The position numbers were made by a program, and so were the translations under genes. Below are positions 43,080 to 55,740 of a DNA stretch of 64,000 nt, piece after piece; positions within the stretch are counted from its first letter, which is position 1, and each line of letters opens with the position of its first letter. The notes beneath the pieces are model-generated. The model ran no database searches, was not told the DNA's origin, and saw only the letters and a list, made by a program, of their open reading frames with translations. Source of the DNA: Clusia tigrina (lineage: Eukaryota > Arthropoda > Insecta > Diptera > Clusiidae); the NCBI GenBank assembly GCA_920105625.2, contig OV050030.1, positions 77,031,400 to 77,095,399 on the forward strand, written 5' to 3'.

Positions 43080-44377
43080 GTCAATTCCTTCGCGAATCAT
43101 CAATCTATACGCGTAAAATTTCATTGCACTGACCTTCTTATTTTTATCGACACCTAAAAGTTAACAAAAAATGAAGTTACAATCAAGAGTGTTTGTTTTT
43201 GTCTTAGTAACCATTATCAGGATTGATCATGTTGTATCTCAAGTGATATCCATCTTCACCACGGCAGAACATAAGCGGAAGTGACTCATACGATCGATGA
43301 GTTTCACTGATTCTCTCTACTGCATCTCCAGCTCGACGTTTAATAACAATATCACGGGATTCTAAATTATCGCCAACAACAACAATTGATATTTCATCGG
43401 CCGTCGGTGCATTATATTGCTGTTCATGAGTGCCTGCTGGTAGTTTTTCCGCTTTATGACGATTCTGTGATCATCAGATGGCATCCTTTCTAACGAAGTT
43501 TTCAATAATCGAGTTAGTTCGTTGTGTTCATGCGATATTTCTTGCAATTGCTGCACAATTTCTCTCTTCGTCGCATTGAAAATTGCACAACGTCGATTCA
43601 CTTCTTCATTTGAATCTCCAAGGAAATATATTTGGAGATAGTTGTGATCTTGATCAGGATGCGGCAACAGCGATCCAGCAAGAAGATAAATTTGCCCGTG
43701 AATCTGTATAGTTGCAGACAAATATGTTAATTTCTGTATTTTATTGGCGAGATAATAAGTGTTAGATTGTTGGTGAACTAACCTTGAATGTGGGATTGTA
43801 ATTATGTTCATTCACAATTTCCCCACCAAACGACGTCACTTGTAAACAATTGTTATACATCTTGGAATTTTGTAAAAAATGATTCGAATTTGCTGATTCA
43901 CCGTGAAGCAACAACCGCAATGGCTCTGGTGGAGGAAGTAACTCTGGTAATTTTAGGAAGTAACTCTTGGTTCTTTTGGAAATTTCAGTGCATCGCAATA
44001 CGGGCAAACGACAGACATCGAACCAAATCGAACTGATGCGTGCGCAACGTATTCAATGTCCGGCTCATATCGAAAGGCTGCACGTTCGATATTCAAATTA
44101 GGCAATCGTTGTTGTTGCTGGCGTTGTCGGTGAGCAGCCAAACGTTGTTCTCTTGCTTCATGAATTTCCTGAGCACGAACTTGTCTTCTTCTCAATCGTT
44201 GTTACTCATTGTAAGCTTCGTGAGCCCCTTGTGATTGTCGCGCACGATGTTCAATCATTCCGATTCGAGCAGATTCCCTTGCAGTAGCATTTTTCTCTTC
44301 CGTACGACGTGCTGTATAATTACGTTGGTCCGTTGTACGTCGGGAACGCCGACCGATATTAGCGCGACCTCTTGTGG
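43080..44377 (-). pseudogene. Helitron N-terminal region, broken
   Basis: Same order as in copy 1: the basic RGRANIGRRSRRTTDQ segment, the shared TAA (about 44204), VVCPYCDALKF, and the QIHGQIYLLAGSLLP part (frame 43362-43811). A 1-base deletion near 44368 (CAAGAGG versus CAAAGAGG) puts the start codon out of frame in this copy only. Confidence 0.7.
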
Positions 44378-45255
44378 CATCGTAACAAATTTCAATCTGT
44401 AATTGATCACTTTGTATGAAACACACATAAAGTTTTCACGGAATAATTTTCAATAATTTACCTTTTGAATAGCCGAAATAAAGAAAGCAAACGACCGAAA
44501 TTGAACGATTCAAATAATTTACAAATCAGCTGAAGAAATAACACAAATAAATTCCAATGGAAATGAGGTTAGGTATTCACCAACAAACGTAAACAATGAA
44601 CTCACTTTTTTTGTTTGAAATGTCAATAATTTCACTCAAAAACTGATGATCCACAGATTTGAAATCAAACATTTCGTGAATGTAAACAATTCGTAATTTA
44701 ATGTAATGAATTTAACTCGAGAAATCAATTAAAATTTGGAAAAATGTCAGAAAGTCAATTGACCGTGTCCGCACTGTTCGAATAAACAAATCAGAAAGAA
44801 CAAACAATATACGCAGCTGTCAAAATAAATAAGCGCCTACAGCTCCATCGGTTGAGTTATTGGAGTATCAGTCAGTGCTTACAACACCAATATGAAACTA
44901 AATGTGCGCGTGCAACACCACGCACATACAAAAAAAATTAGAACAAAAAGTGAGATTAGGTTTTTCAAATTTTCGAATTTTCCGAATTTTCCGACTTTTC
45001 CGAATGTTTTGAGATCGATAGATTTGCAAGAAACAATTGGAAAAAAAATTTGAAAGAAAAAAATTTATACGGAAAAAGTCCTTTTTGGAATTTTTAAATT
45101 TTCCGACTTTTCTTCAGGAAGAGTATAAGGTTTTTTATTTCTAAACATTCCCAGATCCACAACGAACAACCTCTGAAAATTCCATCAAGATTGGTCCAGC
45201 CGTTCTCGAGCCTTAGCGTCACTAACAAACAAACATGCATTTTTATATATATAGA

Positions 45256-46030
45256 CTAGGTTCTCCGCCTATATTTTATAAAAACACAGCTGACAATATT
45301 GCTACACCAATCGCTCTCTAATTTAATTTTTATCTAATGGATGGGATTTTCTTTAGTGCTGGAAGATATGCACAGCCATTCGAATTTTTAAATCGGGGGA
45401 TCGAAGCAACGTAAGGAATAGAGAAATTGTGAAACAAGAAATTGTTGCTAAGTTACATGATCATATTATTCAAAATAATTTATTAAACCATTTAAAAGAC
45501 ACAATTTCAGATTACCAACAATTTTTTGTGCTTGGTAAATCCACATGTACCAACTTGACTTTGATTTCGAGAAATATTATTGATGTTTTGAATAGCAAGA
45601 TCCAATTAGATGTAGTTTATACAGACTTTGCAAAAGCATTTGATAAGATTGATCACAACATTCTTCTTAGAAAATTGAAAAAATTTGGGTTATCAGGTGA
45701 TCTGATAAAATTCTTTAATAGTTTCCTAAATAATATAAATTTTTTCGTAAAGATCGGTGCAATAATCTCTGACATTGCTATAGACGCTTTGTTTGGTATG
45801 CCACAAGAATGATATTGGTCTTCTTTTATTTTTAATTTTCATAAATGATTCACCTCATTGTTTTAAATTTTCAAAATGTTTAATATTCGCTGATGAAGTT
45901 AAGATGTTTCTTGAAATTTCACAGTTATCAGATCACCTATCAAATTTTCATGGATGGTGCGAAACGAGAAAATTGTTCAGTGTTCCATCTCGTATTTGGT
46001 ATTTGCTAGCTGATGTAAAGCTTTGGTGAG
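45256..46030 (+). pseudogene. Non-LTR reverse transcriptase, continuation after Helitron
   Basis: Continues the element of 38384-39801. Reads PPIFYKNTADNIATPIALLF, then KQEIVAKLHDHIIQNN, QFFVLGKSTCTNLTLIS, VVYTDFAKAFDKIDHNILLR and, after a frameshift at about 45800, DIGLLLFLIFINDSPHCFKF and CLIFADEVKMF. The catalytic FADD reads FADE. RT ends abruptly at about 46030. It fits a CR1/Jockey-group RT and is clearly dead. Confidence 0.85.
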
Positions 46031-46834
46031 TGCATTAATATTTTCCACGTTTTGTATATATAGGCTGGTGGTTTTTGAGAGTGTTTTGTTATTTGATTCT
46101 GTATCTTGTTATTTGTTTTTGTCCCACTATTGTATTGTTCATCAGTGTTGTCATTTAGTGCCAGTACTTCGAACTTATTTGTTGTATTTGGAGGGAGTGC
46201 CTTGCTCAGCAAATATTCTTGTAGTGTTGTTTGTGTTGCGCTCAGTGGTTTCTTTTTATGTTTTTTGCTGTTGTTATTTTGTTCCGCTAATTTGTTGGGC
46301 GATTGCTTCTCGCGGTTACGTTTTCGGAATGTTTGCTATTGTTTCTACTGTTTGAGTTTTGTACTTGCGTGTTTGTTGCTCTTGTTTTAATTGGTATTGT
46401 TGGCATGTAGACATAATTGTTCGGCTAGAATAAAGCGTAGCTGTCGAAGCTACTGATGTAGTATAAGAGCTTTGTGTTGTAGTTGTTCTTCCTGATGTTG
46501 TAGCTGGTGGGGATGCCTCCATCATAGTAGTGGGTGTCGCGCATTGAACACTCCACGGTATTGAAGCGCTGATAGTGGTGCCGTTCAGAGCGGGAGAGTA
46601 GGATCTGGATCTGCTCTCTGTTACTTCGACAGGTAAATTGGAGCAGCCGTTGCATTGAGTAAAGATAAATGAGAAATATGCATTTCTATTTGATGTTGTT
46701 TTTTGTTGATGAGTGTCAAAGACACTCATTTTAATTATGTTGTTTTTGTTTTTGAATAGATTGTGAATGTTACACTTCACTTTTAATCTGTTCTTGCAAA
46801 ATAAAATATTATTAAAATATGTAAATAAATTCAC
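46006..46834 (-). pseudogene. Ser/Thr-rich ORF1-like fragment
   Basis: The 172-codon frame at 46316-46834 is rich in Ser and Thr (TTMMEASPPATTSGRTTTTQ). Shifted by one frame, it continues to KHSQKPPAYIYKTWKIL near 46080, which resembles the KPPPIYV motif in the Gag-like ORF1 of Jockey-group elements. It runs opposite to the RT next to it, so it is from another insertion. Probable start at MSVFDTHQQKTT (46729). Confidence 0.45.
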
Positions 46835-46935
46835 TTTTGTATTAGTTTAAGGAACGAATTAAGTTTAAACACAGTGAAAAACCGTCACAGTGATGAAGCA
46901 TGAAAGTTTATAATTAAATTCGGTTCGCATATACT

Positions 46936-47144
<209 letters not shown>

Positions 47145-47179
47145 CAGTTGCATCGCTTCATTCATATTGCGTTTCAAGG

Positions 47180-49343
47180 CACTGCTAAAAACGATCAATA
47201 GCTACCATGCGGAGAAGTGCGAATTTGGTTGTAAGCCAAAGACTACGCCCCTTGTTTCCCGGTTCACACCGGCAAGCGAAAGGTGGGCTACGATCTGCAT
47301 TAAAGCTAAGTTCTTCAACATTGGCCGCACGCTCTGTGGTTGAAGAAGTACGATGCTACCAATGATACAATCTACGCGAGTCTAGAATACGTATACGATC
47401 GTTGCCCCGGCCACGATGTAAGAATAGTCCTCGCCGACTTTAAAGCGAAGGTCGGCAGAGAAGGCGTCTTTGGCTCCACATACCGAAATCAATGGTACGA
47501 ATAGGAGTGTCGCGATGCGGATGCTGCAAAAAAAGGCGCATATAAGAAGACCCTGCAATCAGCTGCCACGTGAGGCGTGCGAGAAAACTAACGCGAAACG
47601 AGGAAGGAAGAGAGGCGCATTTTCAGACGTAAAAAAGTGAGCAGGAAAAACGTAAGCGTGAGCAACTCGAGATGTATCAGGACAAGAAGGATACACGAAA
47701 ATTCTATCAATGGGCGGATCCAAGGATTCAAGTCCGGAGCATCCACTTGTAGAGATGAAAATGGAGACCAGGTTACGGATACGCAGTGTGCACTCAGATT
47801 GTGGCGACAGCATTTCTCAAATCTACTTACGGGTGATGATTCTACCAATTCCACCAAAAATGAATGCTTTGCAAATACCACCAATCAACGAGGATAGAAT
47901 GAAAGTCCCACTACCTAGCCGCGACAAGGCTCGAATTGCTATCCAGCGACTGAAAACATCAAGGCAGCGAGTACTGACGCCCTATCAGCCGAATAGTTTA
48001 AAGCCGGCGGCGATAAATTAATAAGGTGTTAGCTAAATATGCCTAGAATAAAGCATGCTCGACGATTTGAATCTCAGCGTACTTTGTCCGTTATTGAGGA
48101 AAATTAACCGAACATTCTGCGACAGCTACCGAGGTATCAGTCTCGTTTATATCGAATATAAGATGCTGTAGAGCATTCTGTGTAAAAGATTGAAGCCGCA
48201 TAAAAACACTGATTGGACGTTATCAGTACGGTTTTCGACCTGGTAAATCCACAATAGACCAGATTTTCACACTACGCCAAATACTCAAATAGACCCACCA
48301 AAATCAAATCGACACCCAACATCCCTTTGTTGATTATAAACCAGCGCTCCATACCCGATGCGGAATTGCCTATACGCAACAATGTCTGAGTTCGGTATGC
48401 CTGCAAAGTTGATAAGACTCTGCAGAATGACGTTCAACAAAACGAGCAGCTCCGTCAAGGTAGGAAATGATCTTTCCGAAACCTTTAATACTGAACGAGG
48501 TTTCCGAAAAGGCGACCCGTCATCCTGCGATCTCTTCAACTTCATCATGGAGGGGATCCTATGGCCGGTGTGCATCACAATGGCACCATTTTCTACAAAG
48601 GTGTCCGGCTCCTTGCGTACGCTGATGATACCGATATTATTGGTCGGACCTAGAGAGATGTTGCTGCTGCTTTTAATGCTATTGTAAAGGAATCAGCCAA
48701 AGTGGGCTTGACTATAAAGGAGGGCAAAACTAAGTATATGTTGTCTGCAGACAGGAGAGCGCGGCGTCTAGGCTCTCATGTTTCACCGGACAACTACAAC
48801 TCCGAAGTAGTCAAGGAATTTACATACCTTAGCACCGCCGTTAGCACCAATAATGATGTCAGTCTGGAGATAAAGCGAAGAATCACAATAGCTAATTGGT
48901 GCAAATATGGGGTCAGTAAGCAATTGGGTTGCAGGACCCTCTCTCCATCGATGAAGCTGACACTCTACAAGACGCTCATTCTGCCTGTGCTGCTTTATGG
49001 CGCTGAGGCATGGGTTGTATCGCAAATAAATGCAGCAGCACTTGGGGTGTTCGAGGGGAAAGTTATTCGTAAAATTTTGGTCCTGTTAGATTTGGCGACG
49101 TCAATCGCATTCGAATGAACCGCGAGCTGTATGAGCTCTACGCCGACATTGACGTAGTTCAGCGTATAAACATTCAGCCACTACGCTGGTTGGGTCATCC
49201 ATCCATGTCCATCGTATGGCTGAAGAAGTTCCGACGAAAAAGGTATTTGAAGTGCGAGCTGAAGGTCGATGTCGAAGAGGGAGACCGCTCCTCCGGTGCA
49301 TAGCCAAAGCTGAGGAAGCACTAACCATTGTAATGTTTAATCT
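47180..49343 (+). mobile_element. RTE-like non-LTR element, decayed
   Basis: Endonuclease words [17 protein letters not shown] and CPGHDVRIVLADFKAKVGRE (about 47270-47465) are followed, after frame changes, by the RT region: FCDSYRGISLVYIEYKML, MSEFGMPAKLIRLCRMTF, RGFRKGDPSSCDLFNFIME, LLAYADDTDIIGR (YADD at 48618-48629), EVVKEFTYLSTAV and LYGAEAWVV. The palm section between PYRGISL and MRNCLY is badly scrambled. Many stops are present. The clade call (RTE) is by pattern memory. Confidence 0.75.
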
Positions 49344-49348
49344 TATTA

Positions 49349-49629
49349 TGTTATAACACGCCTAAAGGCGGATAGCGGCACAGGTAGTATTTTGCCCTCG
49401 GCGCAGATGCTAACTTGGATGGTTAGTCCAAAGCACCTTAGTGTTTTGTTCGCGAACCAATTTCCGCGAGGATAGAAAAGATTAGAGTTTGGAGTTCTGT
49501 TCAATTCTGTTTTATTCTTGTGTTGAGGGCTCTTTTTATACCCTCATATCCCAGATATTTTGTTTACAATAGTTCTCTTATATTATGTACAATAATTCTC
49601 TTATGTATTGCTGACCGACGCACTTTACA
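49349..49629 (-). repeat. Solo LTR candidate
   Basis: 281 bp bounded by TG...CA. On the minus strand GGTATAAAAAGAGCC is a good TATA box, and AATAAAAC follows about 20 bp on. No internal region or partner LTR is nearby. I could not match a target duplication, so the ends are inferred. Confidence 0.5.
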
Positions 49630-49919
49630 AGTATGTAAATATACGCTACGTATATAATTATTGCAAAATGTCAGAAACCAATTTAAGATAGTAAGAAAGT
49701 GATTGACCCTGTGCCATTATCTTCAAACGTGGACGTTGATTAAGGCCATTCAGTTCGACCGGCATCAATACTAAAAAATGTATTAACCTGTGGTTCGATC
49801 TGCTTAAAAATAGCCGCATCATCACCTAAGTGTCATTTAATATTCTGAAAATTACTAATAAATTAGAAAAATCTACAGAAAATTTATAAAGCGCCCTCGC
49901 TACAGCTATAGTGAAAAAT
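49630..49919. other. Upstream region of the gene-like exon
   Basis: AT-rich with no frame. It could hold the promoter and 5' untranslated region of the gene-like sequence that starts at 49920. Confidence 0.35.
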
Positions 49920-50949
49920 ATGGAAGTTACTTCAAATGCTCCTCTTTTAAATCAAAATTCGAATAAAGATGACGATAAAAATTTTGACGTTGTATCCGAA
50001 GGCAGCCGATAATTACAATGCTGATAACAAGAAAAGGCCCCTCGACTGTTTCTGGAGAATATTAGCCATTGCCTAAGAAAATCAAAAAGGGGTTGAAGCG
50101 TCAGTTTTCGTTGAAGCGTAAGTTTCGTTGAAACGTAAATTTTCGCAGGATGGGAATATGCGATTATAGTTCTAGGAACATTAGCCTCTATTCCATCTAG
50201 ACCGATAGTGCGTGGCGAAGAGTCACATCCTGCCAGAGGTAACCCTGCTATTTATAACAGAACACTACGGATCTAGACTGAGGAGTGAATAAACACCTCC
50301 CCGGATACAGGGTGTGGGGGAGCAAACCTCTATAAAAAACCTCTGATTTGGAGTAAGATGTCATACGACCCGTGTCGATGCTCAGCCTGGCTGGGGACCC
50401 AGGTCAAAAAATAGCCCAATCTCTAACGGAGTGCTCCGGATACTTGGCGTCCTCCGGTTCTATCTAGCCTTACTCGCGCATACGGACCTCTGCGCGAGCG
50501 GACCTCTCTTGTCCGATACTCGTGGGACCACATATGTCATTAAAATTAAATCCAAAACCAAAACCAAAGGAAGGCGGTCCTCCCAAAAAACCGACAGAGG
50601 CGATCCTGTCTACCGCTAATATAAGGGTGGCAGACAGATCGATAGCAGCAGGAGGCAGAAGGGGCTTAATCGTTTGGGCTGGTCCCAGCACGACTGCTGG
50701 TAGTAGGGGACGGGGAGGCTTGGTAAAATCGGTCTCTCGTCTCTTTCAGAGGGGTGCTGAAGGAAGAAACCCGGAGGAGGTGGTAAAAACCCAAACGCTG
50801 ACTGCGGTCAGGGGGCGTGGGGCTACCCCAGGGATCTATCGGCAGTAGACAGTAGAGGGGCCCAGCAGCTCAAAGAAGGTTGCTGGGGTAGGCCAGGGGG
50901 GTCGTTTAAACCCGTCCGTCCGTCCAAGCAGGCCTATTATGATAGGAAG

Positions 50950-51832
50950 GTGACCATGAGGGTCATGGCCAAATATGAGACTCTACCCACAGACCAGCTC
51001 ACTGAGGAGCAGGCCAAATCGGTAGAGTGGGCAAGGGGGGTGCTATCCGGCTTGGGCCAACCGGCGGGTACAGCCCCAAAGAGACAACGTTCGGCTGAAG
51101 AGGCGGGTGAGGTCGCTAAAAGACAAAAAGTCGGCGGCCAGAAATACCCATCCTACAGCGACTTTGTCAAAGGTGGGGGTGAGATGCTGGCCATCATTGA
51201 CCGGAAGGAGGAGGAAGGGGTCACAGCCAAAGAGAAGTGGAGGTGGGTGGAGCAAGCGATTGCCGAAGTCTACCTCCAAGTCTTAGAGGAAAACCTTGGA
51301 CCCCCCCTTTCTGTCACGATGCGGGCTGCATCCTAGCAGACCCAGAGTCCGTGTGTGGATCCCGGCTAAGCCAGCTGAACCGGAGAGAATAGAGGCGATC
51401 TTTAGATCGTGCAACAGAGAGCTGCCAACCCATAACTGGAAGGTAGCGAAACTCGAAGAGCCAGTGGAAGGTAGGAGGCAGGTGTTGCTGATACTCAACG
51501 CTGAGTCCCTTGCCCCACCGGCAGAGAGAAATGGGGTAGTCAGGTTCGGGTTCGTTGACGCGACAGTTCGGATCTACCGCAGCAACGAGCAAGTTTTGGA
51601 ACCGGAGGAGATCGAGGGTGACAAGGCTACCGAGGCTGGCGGTGGTGAAGAAGGGTTTTCCAGCAGCCAAAGGTCGACCGACTCAGAGCAGCTGACCGGG
51701 GTCGGGCAGCTCTTTGAGGAGGATGACCTTCTTGACTACAACGAAGATGAGGAGGACGCGGACGTTACGATGGTGGAGGTAAGAAGGACAGATTCTTATG
51801 AAGCTGATCCAAATCAACCTCCACCATTGTAA
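50950..51832 (+). pseudogene. LOA/R1-like ORF1, frameshifted
   Basis: Two frames, 50950-51336 (TMRVMAKYETLPTDQLTEEQ; KYPSYSDFVKGGGEM) and 51296-51832 (VRVWIPAKPAEPERIEAIF; THNWKVAKLEEPVEGRRQVL), join across a frameshift at about 51300. The overall plan, a lysine-rich middle followed by a small folded domain and an acidic tail (EEDDLLDYNEDEEDADV), is like the ORF1 of LOA elements. Earlier frames at 50431-50848 may be its N-terminus. Confidence 0.7.
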
Positions 51833-54800
51833 ACTCGCCTCTGCGAACTTGATGGTCCGCCTGGGTTCCGGTGGTTTTGACGTGGTCCTCATCCAAGAGC
51901 CGTGGATATGCGGCAACAAAATCTGCGGTTTAAAGATTAGAGGCTTCAAGATGATAGCCGCACAGGTAAGCCTCGTGCTTGTATAGTTGCAAAGGATAAC
52001 ATTAACATCTTTTTGCTCCCACAGTTAAGTAATGACAATACGGTGGCGGCAAGCATTGAGCTGCAAAACAGCAGTCTATGGGTAGCCTCCGCATATATGC
52101 CTCACGACAAGGACGCTCCACCGGAGGAGGTTCGAATATTGGTCATGGAGGCAGCCGCAGCCAAAAGGAACTTGGTTGTCTCCAGTGACGTAAACGCACA
52201 CAACACATTGTGGGGAAGTTCGAACACTAACGCAAGAGGTGAGTCAGTTTTAGACTTCATTATAGAGAATAAGCTTAGTGTCGTAAATTTAGGCTCAGAG
52301 CCGACGTTTATAACACAAAATAGAAGGGAAGTGTTAGATATTACCCTGACCTTAGATAACTTTGCTAACAATATAAAAAGATGGAGAGTGTCGAATGAAA
52401 ACTCCTACTCTGACCATCGCTATATAGAATACGAAGTGAACTTCCCAGTAGCTCCAGTTAAGGCCTTTAGAAATATACGGAGAACGGACTGGGGAAAGTA
52501 TAGGAAAACTCTCAGGGCCTCGCTGCCAATAAATCCCCCGTCTGATACCACAGACCCTGTGGAATTAGACGAGCTGATCAATCAGGTAACCAGGGCCCTG
52601 AATAGTTCACTGACAGCCGGGTGCCCGGTTGTAAAACTGAGAGGCAAGGACAAACCACCTTGGTGGTCAATGGATCTAGGCCTTCTCCGGAAGTCCAATA
52701 GACGGTTATTTAACATCGCTAAAACTTCGGGTCCGCCCGAGGACTGGGAAGCCTGCAAGGCTGAGCTAAAAATAAACAAGAAAGCAACCAGAACTGCGCA
52801 GCGACAGTCCTAGCAAAATTATTGTAGGGATGTGGATGAAACATCGGAAGCAGCTCGACTAAGAAGAATCCTAGCGAGGACACCACCCAGCTTGGGCTAC
52901 CTTAAAGGTCCGGGTGATGTGTGGAGTGAATCGAGCGAGGAATCTTTATCTCTTCTCTTAGATACGCATTTTCCAGGCATTAGCACAGTAGAGGGTGATA
53001 ACCCGACAGCTAGGGGCAGGCAGTCTAAGATAAGGAACGCGATAGTTACATTCGACAAAGTTCAGTGGGCCATTAACACCTTTGGTCCATATAAATCCCC
53101 GGGTCCGGATGGAATTTATCCATCTGAACTGCAACAATCACGGGACATAATTACGCCCTGGGTTGAGACTGCAATTAGAAGCTGTCTTAACATGGGCTAT
53201 ATTCCGCTGAGATGAAGAGAAACGAAGGTTTCCTTCATAACCAAGGCAGGCAGGTCCTCTCATATAAATCCTAAAGATTTCAGACCAATCAGTCTCACCT
53301 CTTTCCTCCTAAAAACACTGGAGAAATTGATGGATGCACACTTACGGGAAGCCAACTGTTAGAATCTCCTCGGCACAACATGCACGAAGGGCAAATCGAC
53401 AGAGACGGCGTTACACGTACTTATTGGTATAGTGGAAAAAGCCATCCAGCAGAAAGATTTCGCACTAGCGGCGTTCATTGACATAGAAGGCGCTTTCAAC
53501 AACATAAATGCGAACGCCATTACGGGAGCGTTAGGAGCTCTGGGCGTCGATCCTTATATGGTAGCGATGGTAGAGATGATACTCGTCAGCAGAAAGGTAA
53601 CTGCCAGCTTAGGTTCCCACACCTTAAGCAGACAGGTCTGCAGAGGCACTCCTCAGGGAGGAGTCCTCTCCCAACCGCTCTGGAATTTGGCGGGTAAATT
53701 CATTACTGCTAGCCTTAGAGAGAAAGGGTTGCCATGTCGTCTCCTATTTGGATGACTTGGCAATTGTGATCAGAGGGAAATATCCAAACACTCTAATGGA
53801 TATTTTGCGCTCTAGCATGGCCACGCTTACTGGTTGAACGGGAAGAAGGGGATTAGGGTTAAACCCTGATAAAATGGAATTAATCCTCTTTTCTCACAAA
53901 AATAGATCTCCTGAGGTCTCCCCGCTAACATACAAAGGTGTGGAAATTCCGATGAAGGAGACAGTTAGATATTTGGGACTAGTACTAGATAGAAAACTTA
54001 CCTGGAAACCCAATATTGAAGAAAGAGTCAGGAAGGCCAATATTGGTTTGTGCACATGTAAAAAAGCGGTCGGAATCAGGTGGAAACTTTAGAAGTAATA
54101 CTCAACCTACCTACATTAGAGCTGGTAGGGAAACAAGTGGCCGCCACATCAGCACTAAGGCTGAAATATGCGGCATTATGGCATGATCGGCAGATTGGTC
54201 ACTCGACTATTGAGCATACCTGGAGTAGTTCTATCCAACACATTGACCAGTCTATACCTAATCTCAACTTCGATAGGCACTTCCAGACATATATTCCGTC
54301 TAGAAGAGAGTGGCAAACACCAATACCATGGAGAAGGGGGGAACTTAATTTCTACACTGACGGATCCAAACTTGACGATAGAGTCGGTTTTGGAGTTTTC
54401 TCACAAGAATTGGGACTGGAACTTTCTTTCCGTCTCCCCGACCACTGCAGTGTTTATCAGGCAGAGGTCCTAGCCATAAAGGAGGTAGCCATCTACTTAA
54501 ATAGATATGCCGTAACAAAAAATATTATAAATATCTACTCGGATAGCCAGGCGGATATCTTGTCAATGAATTCGGTGGCACTGAAATCAAAGGTTGCTCA
54601 GGACGGCCGAGCAGCCCTAAATGATATCAGTACCGTTTTCAAGGTATGCTTTATATTGGTTCCGGGGCATAGAGATATTGCGGGAAACTGTAGGGCTGAT
54701 GACTTAGCCAGACGGGGTACCAACCTTCCTTTAGGCACGGACAGATGTGAGATTGGAATACCAATTGCAACCTTTAAACTGATGCTGAAGGATAGGGTCG

Positions 54801-55192
54801 TGAGTGAGACCAATGGGTCTTGGGCACAAGAGGGCACTTGCTTAACGACTAGGCTAATGTGGCCGGAACTTAATAGTAGGAAAACTAGAGACTTGCTCGC
54901 CCTGCCGAGAGAGAATATCTCTAAGGTCGTGGCTTGTATCACTGGTCACTGGCTTTGCGGCAGACATGCTCTCAGGCTGGGAGGATTCTCTCATGACTAC
55001 TGCAGAAGCTGTGGGGATGAGGATGAGGAGGAGACTGTAGAACATCTCTTCTGTAGTTGCCCCGCTCTGGCTAGAAGCAGAGCGGGCTCTTTAGACAAAT
55101 ACGCTTTTAGCTCTCTTACAGAGGTGTCTAGCGCGAAGGTCAAACAAATCCTGCTACGCTTTATTAGGGCTTCGAAATTGTTTGACGAGTGA
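51798..55192 (+). pseudogene. LOA/R1-like ORF2, broken
   Basis: Endonuclease: MKLIQINLHHCKLASANLMV, VLIQEPWICGNKICG, then VVSSDVNAHNTLWGSSNTN and SYSDHRYIEYEV. RT pieces are FGPYKSPGPDGIYPSELQQS, AAFIDIEGAFNNINANAI, CRGTPQGGVLSQPLWNL and SYLDDLAIVIRG, the last one frame off at about 53733-53760. RNase H (54080-55192 frame) has LNFYTDGSKLDDRVGFGVFS and IYSDSQADILSM with GHRDIAGNCRADDLA. The knuckle is CRSCGDEDEEETVEHLFCSC. Stops at 51985, 52811 and 53213 and several frame changes make it dead. Confidence 0.88.
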
Positions 55193-55740
55193 ATCGGAGG
55201 TGCGTTGTGGCGCGGTGGTATCACAATGGACCCATGGTGGTCTGAGTGAGCTGGTCCTTGGACTGGCTGCCACATTAACCTAACCTAAAATAAGAAAATC
55301 AAATCTTCCAAATTTGAGGCGTATGTTTGAAGCTTTATTATTTTATTACTTAATACACTTATGAATTTTGTAGGTTGTATGGTACCGAAGATGTAGATTT
55401 GCGCACAGCGTCTCCCCAACAGATATTAGCCATTCAAAAGCAATCTGAAAGTATGATTCTGATACCACCCCCTCCACCAGTGATATCACAGGAAATCACT
55501 TGCGCATAACAAATTATCGAAAATCGGGCTAGTTACTTAAAAGTTCGTACAAATACTTATTTATCTTAAAAAATTAGATAATTTTATTTTTTGTAGATAT
55601 CAGAATCGTCTTTATCTGAGAAGAACTTGAAAGAAGCGCCGAAGAAATCATCACCCACCCTTGATGATGGTCGTGGTAAGTTGGCTAAAGCTGCCAAATA
55701 TAGCAAAATTTGGAAAATTGGTAAAATAAAAAAAAACTGA

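Larger units (their letters stand above)
39802..45255 (-). mobile_element. Helitron copy 2, non-autonomous relic
   Basis: About 5.45 kb, inverted relative to copy 1. The 3' end is CTAG (39802-39805) with hairpin arms at 39813-39818 and 39825-39830; the 5' end is TC at about 45255. It interrupts the RT region of a non-LTR element, whose frame can be followed from GAACAA on the left to GTTCTCCGCC on the right. The 5' neighbour base is G rather than the expected A, and a CTAG stands on both sides, so the boundary is uncertain by about 4 bp. Confidence 0.93.
50087..55290 (+). mobile_element. LOA/R1-like non-LTR element with RNase H, decayed
   Basis: 5204 bp flanked by TAAGAAAATCAAA (50074-50086 and 55291-55303), a 13-bp target duplication. 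The 3' end is the simple tail ACCTAACCTAAAA. It carries ORF1 and an ORF2 with endonuclease, RT, RNase H and a terminal Cys-His knuckle, all broken. It differs clearly from the intact LOA element at 22.7-28.4 kb, so it is a separate, older family. Confidence 0.85.
49920..55740 (+). pseudogene. Host-gene-like spliced sequence, split by a LOA-like insertion
   Basis: From an ATG at 49920 (MEVTSNAPLLNQNSNKDDD) the sequence runs to 50086, is interrupted by the element at 50087-55290, and resumes from the 13-bp duplication at 55291. Removing the element restores PKKIKSSKFEA across the join. A 53-bp intron (55321-55373, GTATGT...TTTTGTAG) then leads to YGTEDVDLRTASPQQILAIQ and a Pro run; a second intron (55480-55596, GTGATA...TTTTGTAG) leads in phase to ISESSLSEKNLKEAPKK and a basic tail ending at TGA 55738. 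A frame change near 50010 and a TAG at 50063-50065 suggest it is now broken, or a decayed duplicate. Product unknown; composition suggests a nuclear protein. Confidence 0.55.

Noticed and set aside
46023..46390. Hydrophobic Cys/Leu-rich + strand frames (possible membrane protein)
   Set aside because: They lie opposite the Ser/Thr/Gln-rich ORF1-like frame; complementing such codons gives Leu/Cys/Val-rich shadows.
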